Below are positions 5,448 to 12,324 of a DNA stretch of 12,324 nt, one piece after another. This stretch comes from Gammaproteobacteria bacterium (GTDB lineage Bacteria; Pseudomonadota; Gammaproteobacteria; HK1). Below the pieces are notes generated by a model. It saw only the letters and a list, made by a program, of their open reading frames with translations. It was not told the DNA's origin and did not search any database. Location of the stretch: contig JAGRHX010000486.1 of assembly GCA_020444775.1 (NCBI GenBank), forward strand, positions 1 through 12,324. Reading direction: 5' to 3'. The translations under genes and the position numbers were made by a program. Every line of letters starts with the position of its first letter. Within the stretch, counting starts at the first letter, position 1.

Positions 5448-6992
5448 ATGAGCAGCATGCGCCAGCACGGCATGCATGCCCTGTTGCTGTTGTCGACCCT
5501 GATCATCGCCGTCTGTGGGCTGGTCTACGAGCTGCTGGCGGGCACCGTCTCCAGTTATCTGCTCGGGGACTCGGTCTATCAGTTCTCGATAGTCATCGGG
5601 ATCTTCATGGCCGCCCTGGGTCTGGGATCCTATCTGTCCCGTTATGTCGAGGCGCATATCGAGGCCTGGTTCGTCTGGATCCAGATCCTGATCGGCGCCG
5701 CCGGTGGCATCAGTGCCCTGCTGCTGTTCTATGCCTTCTCGGTGCTGGACAACTACGCGGTCTTCCTGTTCCTGATCGTCGGCCTGATCGGCACCCTGGT
5801 CGGTATGGAGATCCCGCTGGTGGTGCGTCTGCTGCGCAGCCACCGAGAGCTCAAGCTGAACATCTCCGACGTGCTCACCGCCGACTACGCCGGGGCCCTG
5901 TTCGCGTCGCTGCTGTTCCCACTGGTGCTGGTGCCGCAGCTCGGGCTGGTGCAGACAGGGGCGGTGTTCGGTCTGCTCAACCTGTCGGTGGCGGGACTCG
6001 CTCTGTACGCGCTGCGCGCCAGCCTGCAGCGACCGTGGGCGGCGCTGGGCGGTATCCTGGTCGTTGCCCTGGCACTGCTGGTGGTGCTGACGCAGGCCGA
6101 CCGCTCGGTGCGCTTCTTCGAGGCTCGACTGTTCGCAGGCGATATCATCCATGCCCAGACCAGCCCCTATCAGCGTATCGTGGTGACCCGCGACGCGGGC
6201 TCGGTGAGCCTGTTCCTGAACGGTGCCCTGCAGTTCAACACCCTGGACGAGTACCGGTACCACGAATCGCTGGTACACCCCGCGATGAGCAGCGCGCTGC
6301 GCCGGCAGACGGTGCTGATCCTGGGTGGTGGTGATGGCCTCGCGCTGCGCGAGGTGTTCAAGTACCCGGACGTGGAGCAGGTGACCCTGGTCGATCTGGA
6401 TCCTGCGGTGACCGGGCTGTTCACCAGAAACGAGCTGCTGGCCGGTCTCAACGAGGGTTCGCTGCGCGATCCGCGTGTGCGGATCGTCAACCAGGATGCC
6501 TTCAAGTTCCTAGAGGAGGTGCGGCACCGCTTCGATGTGATCATCGTCGACCTGCCGGATCCGCACGACATCCAGATCAGCCGGCTCTACTCACGCAGCT
6601 TCTACGGCGCGCTGGCCGCGCATCTGGCGGTAGATGGTGTGCTGGTTACCCAGGCCACCTCACCCATGTTCGCCCGTGAGGCCTTCTGGTGCGTGGCCCG
6701 CACCCTGGAGTCGGCGCCGGTGGAGCGTAGCATGCCGGTACCGTTCAAGATCCGGCCCTACCACGTGTATGTGCCGTCCTTCGGCGAGTGGGGTTTCGTC
6801 ATGGCATCGGCCCGACACCTGGACTGGCCGACATTGCGCGAGGGGCTCGAGCTGCGCTACCTGTCGTTGCCGATTCTCGCCGGCATGGCCGATTTTGCGC
6901 CGGACATCGGACCCCTGGAGGTCGAGGTCAACACCATCGATACCCATGTGCTGGCGCGCTACTACGAGCAGGGCTGGAAGCGCTGGTACTGA
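5448..6992 (+). CDS. speE: Membrane-bound polyamine aminopropyltransferase (spermidine synthase-like)
   Basis: The 514-residue protein has seven or so hydrophobic helices in residues 10-217 and a spermidine synthase fold from about 225. The catalytic half aligns with E. coli SpeE: DEYRYHESLVHPA (267-279), the nucleotide-binding GGGDGLALREV (293-303), DLDP (316-319) for the acidic ribose contact, and DLPDP (368-372) with the two aspartates that in SpeE bind and activate the amine. Known enzymes transfer the aminopropyl group from decarboxylated S-adenosylmethionine to putrescine; the true acceptor of this membrane form is not known. No AdoMet decarboxylase gene is in the window. I prefer ATG 5448 to ATG 5442, because GAGGG (5437-5441) is 6 bases before the former but touches the latter. 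It ends the stress-type gene run and is followed by a terminator-like hairpin. Confidence 0.9.
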   Translation: MSSMRQHGMHALLLLSTLIIAVCGLVYELLAGTVSSYLLGDSVYQFSIVIGIFMAALGLGSYLSRYVEAHIEAWFVWIQILIGAAGGISALLLFYAFSVLDNYAVFLFLIVGLIGTLVGMEIPLVVRLLRSHRELKLNISDVLTADYAGALFASLLFPLVLVPQLGLVQTGAVFGLLNLSVAGLALYALRASLQRPWAALGGILVVALALLVVLTQADRSVRFFEARLFAGDIIHAQTSPYQRIVVTRDAGSVSLFLNGALQFNTLDEYRYHESLVHPAMSSALRRQTVLILGGGDGLALREVFKYPDVEQVTLVDLDPAVTGLFTRNELLAGLNEGSLRDPRVRIVNQDAFKFLEEVRHRFDVIIVDLPDPHDIQISRLYSRSFYGALAAHLAVDGVLVTQATSPMFAREAFWCVARTLESAPVERSMPVPFKIRPYHVYVPSFGEWGFVMASARHLDWPTLREGLELRYLSLPILAGMADFAPDIGPLEVEVNTIDTHVLARYYEQGWKRWY

Positions 6993-7039
6993 ACCGCGCC
7001 CGTCCAGCGACGCAGCCGGTGCATCACGCATCCTGTCTT

Positions 7040-7066
7040 GGCGGATTTTCGAATGCCGCCGCGTTT
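7040..7066 (+). terminator. Terminator-like hairpin with TTCG loop
   Basis: GGCGGATT (7040-7047) pairs with AAT and CCGCC (7052-7060, one bulged G at 7055) around a TTCG loop, followed by GCGTTT. It is placed 47 bases after the aminopropyltransferase stop, a fitting operon end. The T-run is only three bases long. Confidence 0.45.
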
Positions 7067-7187
7067 ACATACACTTGGAGCACGTACGCGAGCCCGCGGA
7101 GTGCGCGACGGCCTACCGGAACCTGTGGGCGCACGACGCCCGGTCGAGAGACAAGACAACCTCAATACCTGAGAAAGCGAGGCAAAC

Positions 7188-7535
7188 ATGAGCACCAAAC
7201 GAATTGATCTGAGCGAGAACATGAGCAAGGTCGTCGAGCACGGCGGCGTCGTCTACGTTGCCGGCCTGACCGCCGACGACACCTCGGTCGGTATGAAGGA
7301 ACAGACCGAACAGGTACTCGCCAAGATCGACGGTTTTCTGGCGAAAGCGGGAACCGACAAGTCGAAGCTTCTTGCCGCCACGGTCTACGTTTCCGATATG
7401 AGCCAGAAGGCGGCGATGAACGACGCCTGGATCGCGTGGATCGACCGCACCAATCCGCCGACGCGCGCCTGCGTCGCAGTCGAGCTCGGCACCCCGAGAA
7501 CCCTCGTCGAGATAGTCGTCACCGCGGCCAGGTAG
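7188..7535 (+). CDS. RidA/YjgF-family enamine/imine deaminase
   Basis: This is a 115-residue protein, the normal length for a single RidA domain, expected to be a cytoplasmic homotrimer. Family features are VVYVAGLTADD near residue 22, VLAKIDGFLAKAGTDKSKLL (43-62), the VYVSDM strand (67-71), PPTRACVAVEL with Arg93 at the position of the catalytic Arg105 of E. coli RidA, and VEIVVTAA with Glu108. The N-terminal GPYS tyrosine motif of RidA proper is replaced by NMSKVVEHGG, which places it in a RidA-like subgroup common in Proteobacteria rather than the archetype, so substrate range may differ. Known members hydrolyse reactive 2-enamines/imines to 2-oxo acids and ammonia. GAGG lies about 6 bases upstream of the ATG. 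The hydroxy-acid dehydrogenase that follows also yields 2-oxo acids, so the two may share a pathway. Confidence 0.9.
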   Translation: MSTKRIDLSENMSKVVEHGGVVYVAGLTADDTSVGMKEQTEQVLAKIDGFLAKAGTDKSKLLAATVYVSDMSQKAAMNDAWIAWIDRTNPPTRACVAVELGTPRTLVEIVVTAAR

Positions 7536-7640
7536 CGACCTCGCACCACAGCGGTCAGCGTCGGCACTGCACGCCCGACGGAGCGACGGCGTGCCAGCAA
7601 CAACGCGCGAACTCATGTGTCAGCTCGATCGGAAACCGTC

Positions 7641-8852
7641 ATGGCGAAGGACAATCTCAGCGCGTTCAATATCGAAGACTTGCGCCAGATTGCGAAGAAG
7701 CGCTTGCCTCGCGGTGTGTTCGAGTACATCGACCGCGGCGCCGAAGACCAGATCGCGCTCGAGCACAACCGCGATGTCTACCGGTCGCTCAAGATAAAGA
7801 ACCGGGTCCTGATCGACGTTTCGAAACGCTCGACGCGGACGGAGATTTTCGGCAGGACGCTGGCGATGCCATACGGCATCTCTCCCACTGCCTCGGCCGG
7901 GCTGATGTGCGACGCCGGCGAGATCGGCCTGGCGCGGGCGGCGGCGCGGATGGGGGTGCCGTGCACGGTGGCGACGAATTCGCTCACCGCCATGGAGGAG
8001 ATCCTCGAAGCCGCCGGCGGCAACCTGTGGTTCCAGCTCTACATGTGGGTCGACCTTGCGATGCGGATGGCCTTCGTCGAGCGGATCAAGGCAGTCGGAT
8101 TCGATACGCTGCTCGTCACGGTCGATGGTTCCGTCGGGGCAAACCGGGAACACGACCACCGCAATGGGTTCTCGATGCCGTTACGGTATTCGCCCACCCT
8201 GGTCGCCCAGGTCCTGGCAAGACCAGGCTGGTGTTGGCGCGTGCTCGCGCGGCAGTATCTCAGGCGTGGCGCGTTCCGCAAGGCGAATTACCCGCCGGAG
8301 CTGGCGAGCAAGCTGACGGACAAGGTGAGCGATCACGAGTATACGAAGTCCGCGGCGCAGTGCTGGGACGACATCAAGCGGATCCGGGACGCCTGGCCGG
8401 GCTTTCTACTGGTCAAAGGTCTGCAAAGCGTCGAAGACGCGGTCATTGCCGCCGAGAACGGCCTCGACGGGGTCGTGCTGTCGAACCATGGCGGCCGCTA
8501 TCTCGATTCGGCGCCGGCGCCGTTACAGATCGTGCCCGAGGTCCGCGCCGCGGTCGGCACGCGCCTGACCATCATCATCGACAGCGGTGCCCGGCGCGGC
8601 TCGGATATCGTCAAGGCGCTCGCTGTCGGCGCGGACATGGTCATGTCCGGCCGTCCGACCCTCTACGGCGCCGCCGCCGCCGGCGAGGCGGGCGCGTATC
8701 GCGCGCTCGAGATCTTCCGCACGGAGATGGACCGGGTCATGGCGCAGCTCGGCCTCAACCGCGTTGACGAGATCGGCCCGCACATCTTCTGGAACCCGCC
8801 TGACTGGCTGCGACCGGCGCAGCCTACATCCGTTGCCCACATCGGCATCTGA
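7641..8852 (+). CDS. FMN-dependent alpha-hydroxy-acid dehydrogenase/oxidase (LldD family)
   Basis: The 403-residue protein is a TIM-barrel flavoenzyme of the lactate/mandelate/glycolate family. Visible motifs are the N-terminal FEYIDRGAED (27-36), WFQLY with Gln132 and Tyr134, the TVDGSVGANRE ... HRNGF segment (160-177), Lys259 in LLVKGL, the active-site SNHGGRYLDS (281-290) with His283 and Arg286, and the phosphate-binding DSGARRGSDIVKAL to SGRPTLYG stretch (314-343). The enzyme oxidises an L-2-hydroxy acid to a 2-oxo acid using FMN; the substrate cannot be told from sequence. The insert at 180-230 (Trp/Arg-rich) may determine the electron acceptor or membrane contact. I chose ATG 7641, where family similarity begins, over a GTG at 7617. 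It lies 105 bases after the RidA-like gene on the same strand. Leucine codons are often CTC, unlike the CTG-rich neighbours. Confidence 0.9.
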   Translation: MAKDNLSAFNIEDLRQIAKKRLPRGVFEYIDRGAEDQIALEHNRDVYRSLKIKNRVLIDVSKRSTRTEIFGRTLAMPYGISPTASAGLMCDAGEIGLARAAARMGVPCTVATNSLTAMEEILEAAGGNLWFQLYMWVDLAMRMAFVERIKAVGFDTLLVTVDGSVGANREHDHRNGFSMPLRYSPTLVAQVLARPGWCWRVLARQYLRRGAFRKANYPPELASKLTDKVSDHEYTKSAAQCWDDIKRIRDAWPGFLLVKGLQSVEDAVIAAENGLDGVVLSNHGGRYLDSAPAPLQIVPEVRAAVGTRLTIIIDSGARRGSDIVKALAVGADMVMSGRPTLYGAAAAGEAGAYRALEIFRTEMDRVMAQLGLNRVDEIGPHIFWNPPDWLRPAQPTSVAHIGI

Positions 8853-8869
8853 GCGTTCCAGTGGTCCAG

Positions 8870-8905
8870 GTGCGCTCGCACGGTGCTTTACGCAACCCTG
8901 TTTTT
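8870..8905 (+). terminator. Intrinsic-terminator candidate after the hydroxy-acid dehydrogenase
   Basis: A first small dyad is GTGCG (8870-8874) with CGCAC (8877-8881). Next, GGTGC (8882-8886) pairs with GC and ACC (8892-8897, one bulged A) around TTTAC, and TGTTTTT follows at 8899-8905. The second hairpin with a run of five T makes a reasonable terminator 29 bases after the stop codon. Confidence 0.45.
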
Positions 8906-9018
8906 CCTTACTGTTTCCCGCCGATGCACGCACTGGACGACGATCAGGACCCGATCCGCGATGCGCCTTCCGGGGCCCGACGACCTAAAGATTCCAGTCG
9001 GATCCGCCGAAAGTCTTG

Positions 9019-9037
9019 ACAACTACCAATGAGTTGT
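9019..9037. promoter_or_regulatory. Dyad overlapping a TTGACA box
   Basis: ACAACT (9019-9024) and AGTTGT (9032-9037) are inverted around 7 bases, overlapping TTGACA at 9016-9021. The position upstream of the protease gene would suit an operator, but there is no clear -10 box. Confidence 0.25.
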
Positions 9038-9153
9038 GATCGGGAATTCCTCCCGCGCCGTGGCGCACCTCAGCTTCCGAACCCGATCGCCGATCTCATG
9101 TGCTCACGCCTGACGGGCAGGCCCGCCAGGTCGAACGTTGCGAGACGCGAAGC

Positions 9154-10674
9154 ATGCCGGCAAGACACACCCTCTGGTGGCGTTCCTCGGCCGTAGCGCT
9201 GATTGCGCTCGGTTTCGTCGGCTCGGTGCACGACAGCACCGGGGCGGCGCTGGGCAACTATTCGGATCGGATGACCCGGGCGACCGTCACCATCCGCACC
9301 GCCTCGCCTGTCCACATCGACGCCGTCGGCGATTCGGTCTGGAAGCCGGGTTCCGGCTCCGGTTTCCTGGTCAGCAAGAATGGCTGTGAGGTCTGGACCA
9401 ACCAGCACGTGGTCGAGGACGCGGTGATCATCGAAGCCTTGGCCGCCGACCAGGCGGAGGGGATCCCCGCCACCCTGGTGATGAGCGATCCCGAGGCGGA
9501 TCTGGCGATCATCTCGCTGCAACGCTGTGACAACCTGGAAGCGGTGCGTCTGGGTGACTCGGACCGGGTGACGCCCGGTGACGAGGCCTTCGTGGTCGGC
9601 AACCCGCTGGGTCTGAACCCCGGATCCGTGACCCGTGGGATCATCTCCCACACCAATCGTTATCTGGGCTCGGCTACGCCGTACATCCAGACCGATGCGG
9701 CGATGAGCTTCGGCAGCTCGGGCGGGGCGTTGTTCAATCGCGCAGGAGAAGTCATCGGCATCAACTCGCGGATCGCCTCCTTCGACGGACAGGGCAGCGT
9801 CGGTATCGGCTACGCGCTGCCGATCAACCTGGCGCGTCAGGTGGCCTCGCGGCTGCGCGCCGGACTGGACAGCAGGAGCGCCGCGATCCTCAAGCAGGGG
9901 CTGGCTGCGCTGCCGGCCGCCCAGGCGCGGGTCTTCGGCGTGCCGGACGGATATGCCGGGCTGGTGCTGCTGGATGAACCCGAGGTGCGGTTCCTCGGCG
10001 GTGAGCTGTTGCGTAACGATGTGCTGTTCGAGATCGATGGCATGCCGGTGGTCACCCCCGAGTTCGGCATGCAGGCCTTGAGCCCGCTGGAGCGTGGAGA
10101 GGCCGTGCAGGTGCGTCTGGTTCGTCAGGGCCGGATCCTCGAGCAACGGGTGGCGTTGCAGACCGATGCTGGAGGGCTCGAATCCACGTTCGACGACCCT
10201 CGGCCGGATCCTTTCGACGGCTATCTGGGCATGAGCCTGGACATGTGGTCGAGCGCGGATCATGGTCTGGAGCACGAGTTCCGGCATCCGGTCATCACCC
10301 ACGTGCAGAGCCTCGGTCCCGCTCATCAAGCCTTCATCATGAGCTCGCAGCAGAGCATGGGCTTTGACGGCACGGCGATGCTGCGTTATCAGATTGATGT
10401 CAAGACGGTGACCGGAGCGGTGCTGGCGGGTCGCTACCACGAGCCTGGCAGCGTCGAGGCCCTGCAGTCGTTGGCCGAGCGCGCCTGGCGCCTGGGTGAG
10501 CCTCTGGTGCTGCGTATCGAGACCTGGGGGCGCGATGATCCGACGGACACCGACGCCCCGGTCCAGCGACAGCTCGTGCAGTTCCATACCGTCCTGCCGC
10601 GGCCGGCCCGTGAGCCGCTAGCGCACGGGGACGATGCTGGCGCGGTGTTGGCTCGGGTCGACGCCAACCGCTGA
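9154..10674 (+). CDS. Exported trypsin-like serine protease with PDZ domain (HtrA/DegP-like)
   Basis: The protein has 506 residues if it starts at ATG 9154, which gives a classical signal peptide: charged [10 protein letters not shown], then hydrophobic [18 protein letters not shown] at 9100 would add 18 residues ahead of the signal and is less likely. The protease domain runs about 40-240, with the triad His85 (WTNQHVVED), Asp116 ([10 protein letters not shown]) and Ser189 ([17 protein letters not shown]). The serine motif reads FGSSGG where DegP has PGNSGG. A PDZ-like region covers about 255-335 ([11 protein letters not shown] ... [14 protein letters not shown]), and a further 170 residues (from [11 protein letters not shown]) may be a second, divergent PDZ or a family-specific domain. 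It should act in the periplasm in protein quality control or in processing a specific substrate. Neighbouring genes give no clear link. Confidence 0.87.
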   Translation: MPARHTLWWRSSAVALIALGFVGSVHDSTGAALGNYSDRMTRATVTIRTASPVHIDAVGDSVWKPGSGSGFLVSKNGCEVWTNQHVVEDAVIIEALAADQAEGIPATLVMSDPEADLAIISLQRCDNLEAVRLGDSDRVTPGDEAFVVGNPLGLNPGSVTRGIISHTNRYLGSATPYIQTDAAMSFGSSGGALFNRAGEVIGINSRIASFDGQGSVGIGYALPINLARQVASRLRAGLDSRSAAILKQGLAALPAAQARVFGVPDGYAGLVLLDEPEVRFLGGELLRNDVLFEIDGMPVVTPEFGMQALSPLERGEAVQVRLVRQGRILEQRVALQTDAGGLESTFDDPRPDPFDGYLGMSLDMWSSADHGLEHEFRHPVITHVQSLGPAHQAFIMSSQQSMGFDGTAMLRYQIDVKTVTGAVLAGRYHEPGSVEALQSLAERAWRLGEPLVLRIETWGRDDPTDTDAPVQRQLVQFHTVLPRPAREPLAHGDDAGAVLARVDANR

Positions 10675-10774
10675 GCGTGCGGCAAGCCTCCGCCGCGGCC
10701 TCGCGGTAACTGGTGGCAGCGTCCGGCGTCTGGGGCTATCGACGGGCGTGGGCGGGTTCTGTACCGTTGCGTCC

Positions 10775-11590
10775 ATGAACAGCCCACAACAATCAGCACA
10801 ATTGCCCATTGCACTGAGTATCGCGGGATCAGACTCCGGCGGCGGTGCCGGGATCCAGGCCGACCTGCGGGTGTTCTCCCGGCTCGGGGTCTTCGGCACC
10901 ACCGTGATCACCGCCATCACGGCGCAGAATCTGGACGGCGTGACCGACGTCGCCGGGTTGGAAGCGGACATGGTCATGCATCAGATCGATGCGGTGGTCG
11001 ATGGCTTCAGCGTCGCCGCGGTCAAGACCGGCATGCTCTGGTCCAGCGAGATCGTCGAGCGTGTCGCGGCGGCGGCTCATGCCGGGTTGTTACCACGTCT
11101 GGTGGTGGATCCGGTCATGGTCGCCACCTCCGGCGCGCGTCTGCTCGACGACGCGGCGGTCAGCGCCTACCAATCCGAGCTGCTGCCCGCGGCGGAGCTC
11201 ATCACGCCGAATCTGGACGAGGCCGCGGTGTTGCTCGGTCATGCGGTGGAGCGCGACCAGATGTACGCCTGTGCGGAGCGCCTGGCGACCCGGCTCGGCT
11301 GCTCGGTGCTGCTCAAGGGTGGTCATCTGCAGGGCGATCCGATCGATGTGCTGTACCACGAGGGGCAGCTGCGGGAATGGCGGCATGCGCGCATCGACGG
11401 AGTCAACACCCACGGTAGCGGCTGCACACTGTCGGCGGCGATAGCCGGCTACCGGGCGATGGGCGTGGAGCTGGTCGAGGCTTGTGACCGTGGACTGGCA
11501 TTTCTGCAGTCGGCCTTTGCCGCCGCGCGTCCGGTTGCGAGTCGGCCCTCGCCGGTGTGCCTGAGCCGCATCGAGCTGGCCCAGGCCTGA
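10775..11590 (+). CDS. thiD: Hydroxymethylpyrimidine/phosphomethylpyrimidine kinase
   Basis: This is a 271-residue protein of the usual ThiD length and in the ribokinase fold. Motifs are [18 protein letters not shown] (13-30) for HMP binding, VKTGML (83-88), [15 protein letters not shown] (110-124), [13 protein letters not shown] (143-155), LLKGGH (179-184) and the anion-hole [18 protein letters not shown] (209-226) with Cys217. It phosphorylates HMP and then HMP phosphate to the diphosphate used by ThiE in thiamine synthesis, in the cytoplasm. The frame is open upstream to an ATG at 10634 inside the protease gene, but ATG 10775 is preferred because family similarity starts just after it. No other thiamine genes and no thiamine-pyrophosphate riboswitch are evident in the 100 bases before it. 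The acyltransferase gene begins 49 bases downstream. Confidence 0.95.
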   Translation: MNSPQQSAQLPIALSIAGSDSGGGAGIQADLRVFSRLGVFGTTVITAITAQNLDGVTDVAGLEADMVMHQIDAVVDGFSVAAVKTGMLWSSEIVERVAAAAHAGLLPRLVVDPVMVATSGARLLDDAAVSAYQSELLPAAELITPNLDEAAVLLGHAVERDQMYACAERLATRLGCSVLLKGGHLQGDPIDVLYHEGQLREWRHARIDGVNTHGSGCTLSAAIAGYRAMGVELVEACDRGLAFLQSAFAAARPVASRPSPVCLSRIELAQA

Positions 11591-11639
11591 GCCGCGCGGC
11601 CTGCCCATAGCCATCCCGCGCCGCATCGTGTAGCCCGAA

Positions 11640-12324
11640 GTGACCGCCCGTCTCGAATACGTCATCCGCCTGCTCGCCAGAGCGCCCACCGGTTGCTTGT
11701 ATCCGCTGGCCAGTCTGTTCGCGCTGTTGCTCGGTGGTGTGATTCGCTACCGGCGTCGTGTCATCGACGACAATCTGCGCGCGGCATTTCCGGCCCTCGG
11801 CGATCAGGCGCGGGCCGCACTGGCGCGTGCGGTCTACAGGAATCTGGCCGATCTGGCGGTCGAGATCATCCGCGCTACGCGTATCGAGCGTGCCGAGCTG
11901 GAACGGCGGGTCGAGGTCGATGGGCTCGAGCTGGTCGAGGCGGAGGTGAAGGCCGGTCGCACGGTGATCCTGCTAGCCGTCCATCAGTGCAACTGGGAAT
12001 GGTTGCTGCTGCGTTGCTCGGCGGCGCTGGACGTGCCGGTCTGGGCGCTGTACAAGCCGCTGCACGATTGCCGTGTCGACGCGATGATGGCTCGATCCCG
12101 CGCCCGCTTCGGCGCGCAGCCGGTGATCGCAAGGGATGTCTTTGCCGAGCTGGTCAAGGCCGGCCAGGAGCCACGTGTGATCGCGATGGTCGCCGACCAG
12201 ATCCCGCCTCGCGAGGACGAGAAGCACTGGGCGCGCTTTTTCGACCGCGATACGGCGTTCTACGTGGGACCGGCGAAACTCGCACGCATGACCCGCGCCA
12301 CCGTGATGTTCGCGGGCATGCGCC
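11640..12324 (+). CDS. LpxL/HtrB-type lipid A (lysophospholipid) acyltransferase, 3' end cut off
   Basis: An open frame runs from a GTG at 11640 to the window end (228 codons seen). An in-frame TAG at 11631-11633 limits the start to a site after it, and the GTG is the first suitable codon. The N-terminus has a hydrophobic segment (about 20-35, LYPLASLFALLLGGVI) as membrane anchor, then RRVIDDNLRAAFP (39-51), typical of the LpxL/LpxM family. The catalytic HX4E/D motif is His115-Gln-Cys-Asn-Trp-Glu120 in AVHQCNWEW. Further family features are the YKPLHD and ADQIPPREDEKHWARFF regions. Members transfer acyl chains from acyl-carrier protein to lipid A precursors or related lipids at the inner membrane. 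The exact acceptor cannot be read from this part. It follows thiD by 49 bases, which may be shared transcription without shared function. Confidence 0.88.
   Translation, partial: MTARLEYVIRLLARAPTGCLYPLASLFALLLGGVIRYRRRVIDDNLRAAFPALGDQARAALARAVYRNLADLAVEIIRATRIERAELERRVEVDGLELVEAEVKAGRTVILLAVHQCNWEWLLLRCSAALDVPVWALYKPLHDCRVDAMMARSRARFGAQPVIARDVFAELVKAGQEPRVIAMVADQIPPREDEKHWARFFDRDTAFYVGPAKLARMTRATVMFAGMR

Larger units (their letters stand above)
8853..9153. other. Intergenic region before the protease gene
   Basis: There is no supported gene here. It holds hairpins followed by a T-run (8870-8905), a pyrimidine-rich tract to about 8919, and a TTGACA at 9016-9021 overlapping a dyad. TTGACA would be a perfect -35 box, but I find no good -10 box about 17 bases downstream, so the protease promoter is not identified. 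Confidence 0.55.

Noticed and set aside
5343..6278. 311-residue minus-strand frame opposite the aminopropyltransferase membrane region
   Set aside because: Extremely Gln/His-rich sequence is the mirror of CTG leucine codons in membrane helices; no ribosome site or domain.
7436..8767. 443-residue plus-strand frame overlapping the hydroxy-acid dehydrogenase
   Set aside because: Arg/Pro/Gly-rich shadow in another frame of a gene with all family motifs.
9016..9046. Housekeeping promoter for the protease gene
   Set aside because: TTGACA is perfect but no -10-like hexamer follows at 16-18 bases, so it is only recorded as part of a dyad.
9070..10587. 505-residue minus-strand open frame opposite the protease gene
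   Set aside because: The plus strand has a signal peptide, catalytic triad and PDZ domain; the minus frame has Gln/Arg/His-rich composition typical of antisense.
10675..10774. Thiamine-pyrophosphate riboswitch before thiD
   Set aside because: The 100 bases lack the conserved CTGAGA element and the expected helices, as far as I can see.

Overview
The window looks like chromosomal DNA from a high-GC Gammaproteobacterium. A purple-sulfur-bacterium-like (Chromatiales) host is my best guess, based on GC-rich codon use dominated by CTG for leucine, a thiD gene followed by an LpxL-type acyltransferase, and a DegP-type periplasmic protease. The lineage is an inference and no marker here fixes it. 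I see no RNA genes, insertion sequence or phage genes.

Region 1 (1-7000) is a putative membrane-stress module. It opens with the C-terminal end of a TelA-type (toxic anion resistance) protein, which converges on a minus-strand gene for a two-helix membrane anchor with a long helical cytoplasmic part. A 557-base intergenic region follows, carrying seven tandem copies of a 17-base repeat. Then comes a plus-strand run: an SPFH protein with a C-terminal zinc ribbon; a soluble zinc ribbon-DUF4178 protein; a zinc ribbon-DUF4178 protein with two membrane helices and an extracytoplasmic domain; a 61-residue exported Gly/Arg-rich peptide whose start overlaps the previous stop; a DUF350 two-helix membrane protein; and a polyamine aminopropyltransferase with a multi-helix membrane domain. 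Comparable sets (SPFH or PspA, DUF4178, DUF350, spermidine synthase, TelA) occur together in many bacteria and are linked to envelope stress, but the chemistry and the role of the polyamine enzyme are poorly understood. Here three neighbouring genes each carry a four-cysteine zinc ribbon.

Region 2 (7188-8852) holds a RidA-family deaminase and an FMN-dependent alpha-hydroxy-acid dehydrogenase. Leucine codon use (many CTC) differs from the flanking genes, and hairpins lie on both sides. It reads as a small metabolic insertion: the oxidase would make 2-oxo acids, and RidA would clear reactive imines.

Region 3 (9154-12324) looks like ordinary chromosome: an exported trypsin-like protease with a PDZ domain, thiD for thiamine synthesis, and the start of a lysophospholipid/lipid A acyltransferase cut by the window end.
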